Source: Gammaproteobacteria bacterium
Lineage (GTDB): Bacteria > Pseudomonadota > Gammaproteobacteria > HK1
Assembly: GCA_012103455.1 (NCBI GenBank)
Contig: WLWT01000001.1
Coordinates: 310,001-374,000 of the forward strand
Length of the DNA stretch: 64,000 bases
Direction of reading: 5' to 3'
In this document: positions 63,438 to 64,000 of the stretch, one piece after another
How positions within the stretch are numbered: the stretch's first letter is position 1
Layout of the letters: each line of letters opens with the position of its first letter
Notes under the pieces: model-generated
What the model was told of the DNA's origin: nothing
Seen by the model: the letters and a program-made list of their open reading frames with translations, nothing else
The model's database searches: none
Program-made: the position numbers and the translations under genes

Positions 63438-64000
63438 TTAGTGGCCCGGTTGAACACCGGTAGCCGTATGGCCGATAGCCGCATGGAATGGCTCGGCGAT
63501 GAAAAAAGAACCGGCCTTCTCCGCGTTCGCTATAGCCGCCGCTGCGCGCTCCAACTCATCGCCTTGCAGCATGGCCAATAACCGCTCGCGTACCTCCAGC
63601 GCCCGCGCATCGCCGGCGTACACGGCCAACTGAAGCCGCATCCGTACATGCTCGAAGCCCGCTTGCATGACCCGCCGGTAAAGACTGGCATCGGCACAGC
63701 CATCAGGGCCGGCGCCGGAGCTTGTTTTAGGCGCCAATTCGTTGAGCGTGCGTCTGATGGCCGCATCCTCTTCGAGGTTGACCCACCAGGGCATATCCAC
63801 CGCCCGCACCGCCACCACTACCCGCCCGCCGGGCCGGATAACACGGGCCATCTCCGCCAACATCCGATCGGCATGACCCTCTTCCATCACCGTGGAACAA
63901 AACACCACATCGAAACTATCATCGGCGAAAGGCAACGCGTGCGCATTGGCGTAGCGGAAATCGATGGCCTTGGCGAGACCTTGAGCTTGCGCCAAGGCGC
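63438..64000 (-). CDS. class I SAM-dependent methyltransferase, 3' part
   Basis: The frame is open to the window edge, so the N-terminus with the SAM-binding GxGxG loop lies outside. Visible are the acidic/hydrophobic region IDFRYANAHALPFADDSFDVVFCSTVMEEGHADRML and ARVIRPGGRVVVAVRAVDMPWW, diagnostic of the methyltransferase type 11 fold. The substrate is unknown. No gene is seen in 63284-63437. Confidence 0.85.
   Translation of the reverse strand, partial: ALAQAQGLAKAIDFRYANAHALPFADDSFDVVFCSTVMEEGHADRMLAEMARVIRPGGRVVVAVRAVDMPWWVNLEEDAAIRRTLNELAPKTSSGAGPDGCADASLYRRVMQAGFEHVRMRLQLAVYAGDARALEVRERLLAMLQGDELERAAAAIANAEKAGSFFIAEPFHAAIGHTATGVQPGH

Overview
The window reads as proteobacterial-type chromosome of moderately high GC, probably from a marine or host-associated bacterium. 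The evidence is a catabolic gene set (TRAP permease, luciferase-like monooxygenases, enolase-superfamily enzyme, amidohydrolase, TauD and PhyH dioxygenases, acyl-CoA ligase, BenE-type symporter) combined with many insertion sequences, a small non-autonomous element in several copies, and many decayed genes. No rRNA or tRNA was recognised, and the taxon cannot be fixed from this window.

Layout. 1-7.4 kb: end of a TRAP permease, a flavin amine oxidase, acyl-CoA dehydrogenase debris, and a tight four-gene catabolic operon (LLM monooxygenase, enolase superfamily, MDR reductase, amidohydrolase). 7.4-11.25 kb: nested, broken IS elements (IS4 family, a second DDE element, IS630) and a 140-bp element. 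11.5-23.2 kb: a type I-G (formerly I-U) CRISPR-Cas locus in the order cas7/csb1, csb2, cas3 helicase, HD plus Cas8-like module, cas4-cas1, cas2, leader, and an array of 29 repeats. The upstream WYL regulator survives only as a stub, cas3 is frameshifted at a run of nine C, and the distal array end is cut by an ISL3 remnant. 23.7-25.2 kb: a low-GC gene for a four-repeat hemopexin-like protein with an N-formylglutamate amidohydrolase-like domain. 25.5-39.2 kb: scattered metabolic genes and pseudogenes.

39.2-54.8 kb (all on the minus strand): a putative peptide-modification and cell-surface system. It has a nucleotidyltransferase-fold protein, a giant secreted protein (IgGFc-binding-like N-terminus, DUF11/SdrD-B-like repeats, C25 gingipain-like peptidase), a PqqD-like protein, a radical SAM/SPASM enzyme, a 66-residue Cys-containing candidate precursor, an HprK-related kinase and an S26 signal peptidase. 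The giant gene is split by two frameshifts and an IS5-family insertion; shards of a decayed paralogue lie between the cluster genes.

54.8-60.3 kb: more IS remnants, an acyl-CoA synthetase divergent from a BenE-type transporter, and an Asp/Glu racemase-family gene. 60.3-64 kb: a low-GC AAA ATPase, a TauD dioxygenase overlapping a VOC protein, and a partial methyltransferase.

The most notable items are the radical SAM/PqqD/HprK cluster with its precursor and giant surface protein, the Cas3-HD-Cas8-like fusion with its poly-C frameshift, and the 140-bp element with 4-bp target duplications that sits at gene 3' ends and inside another IS.
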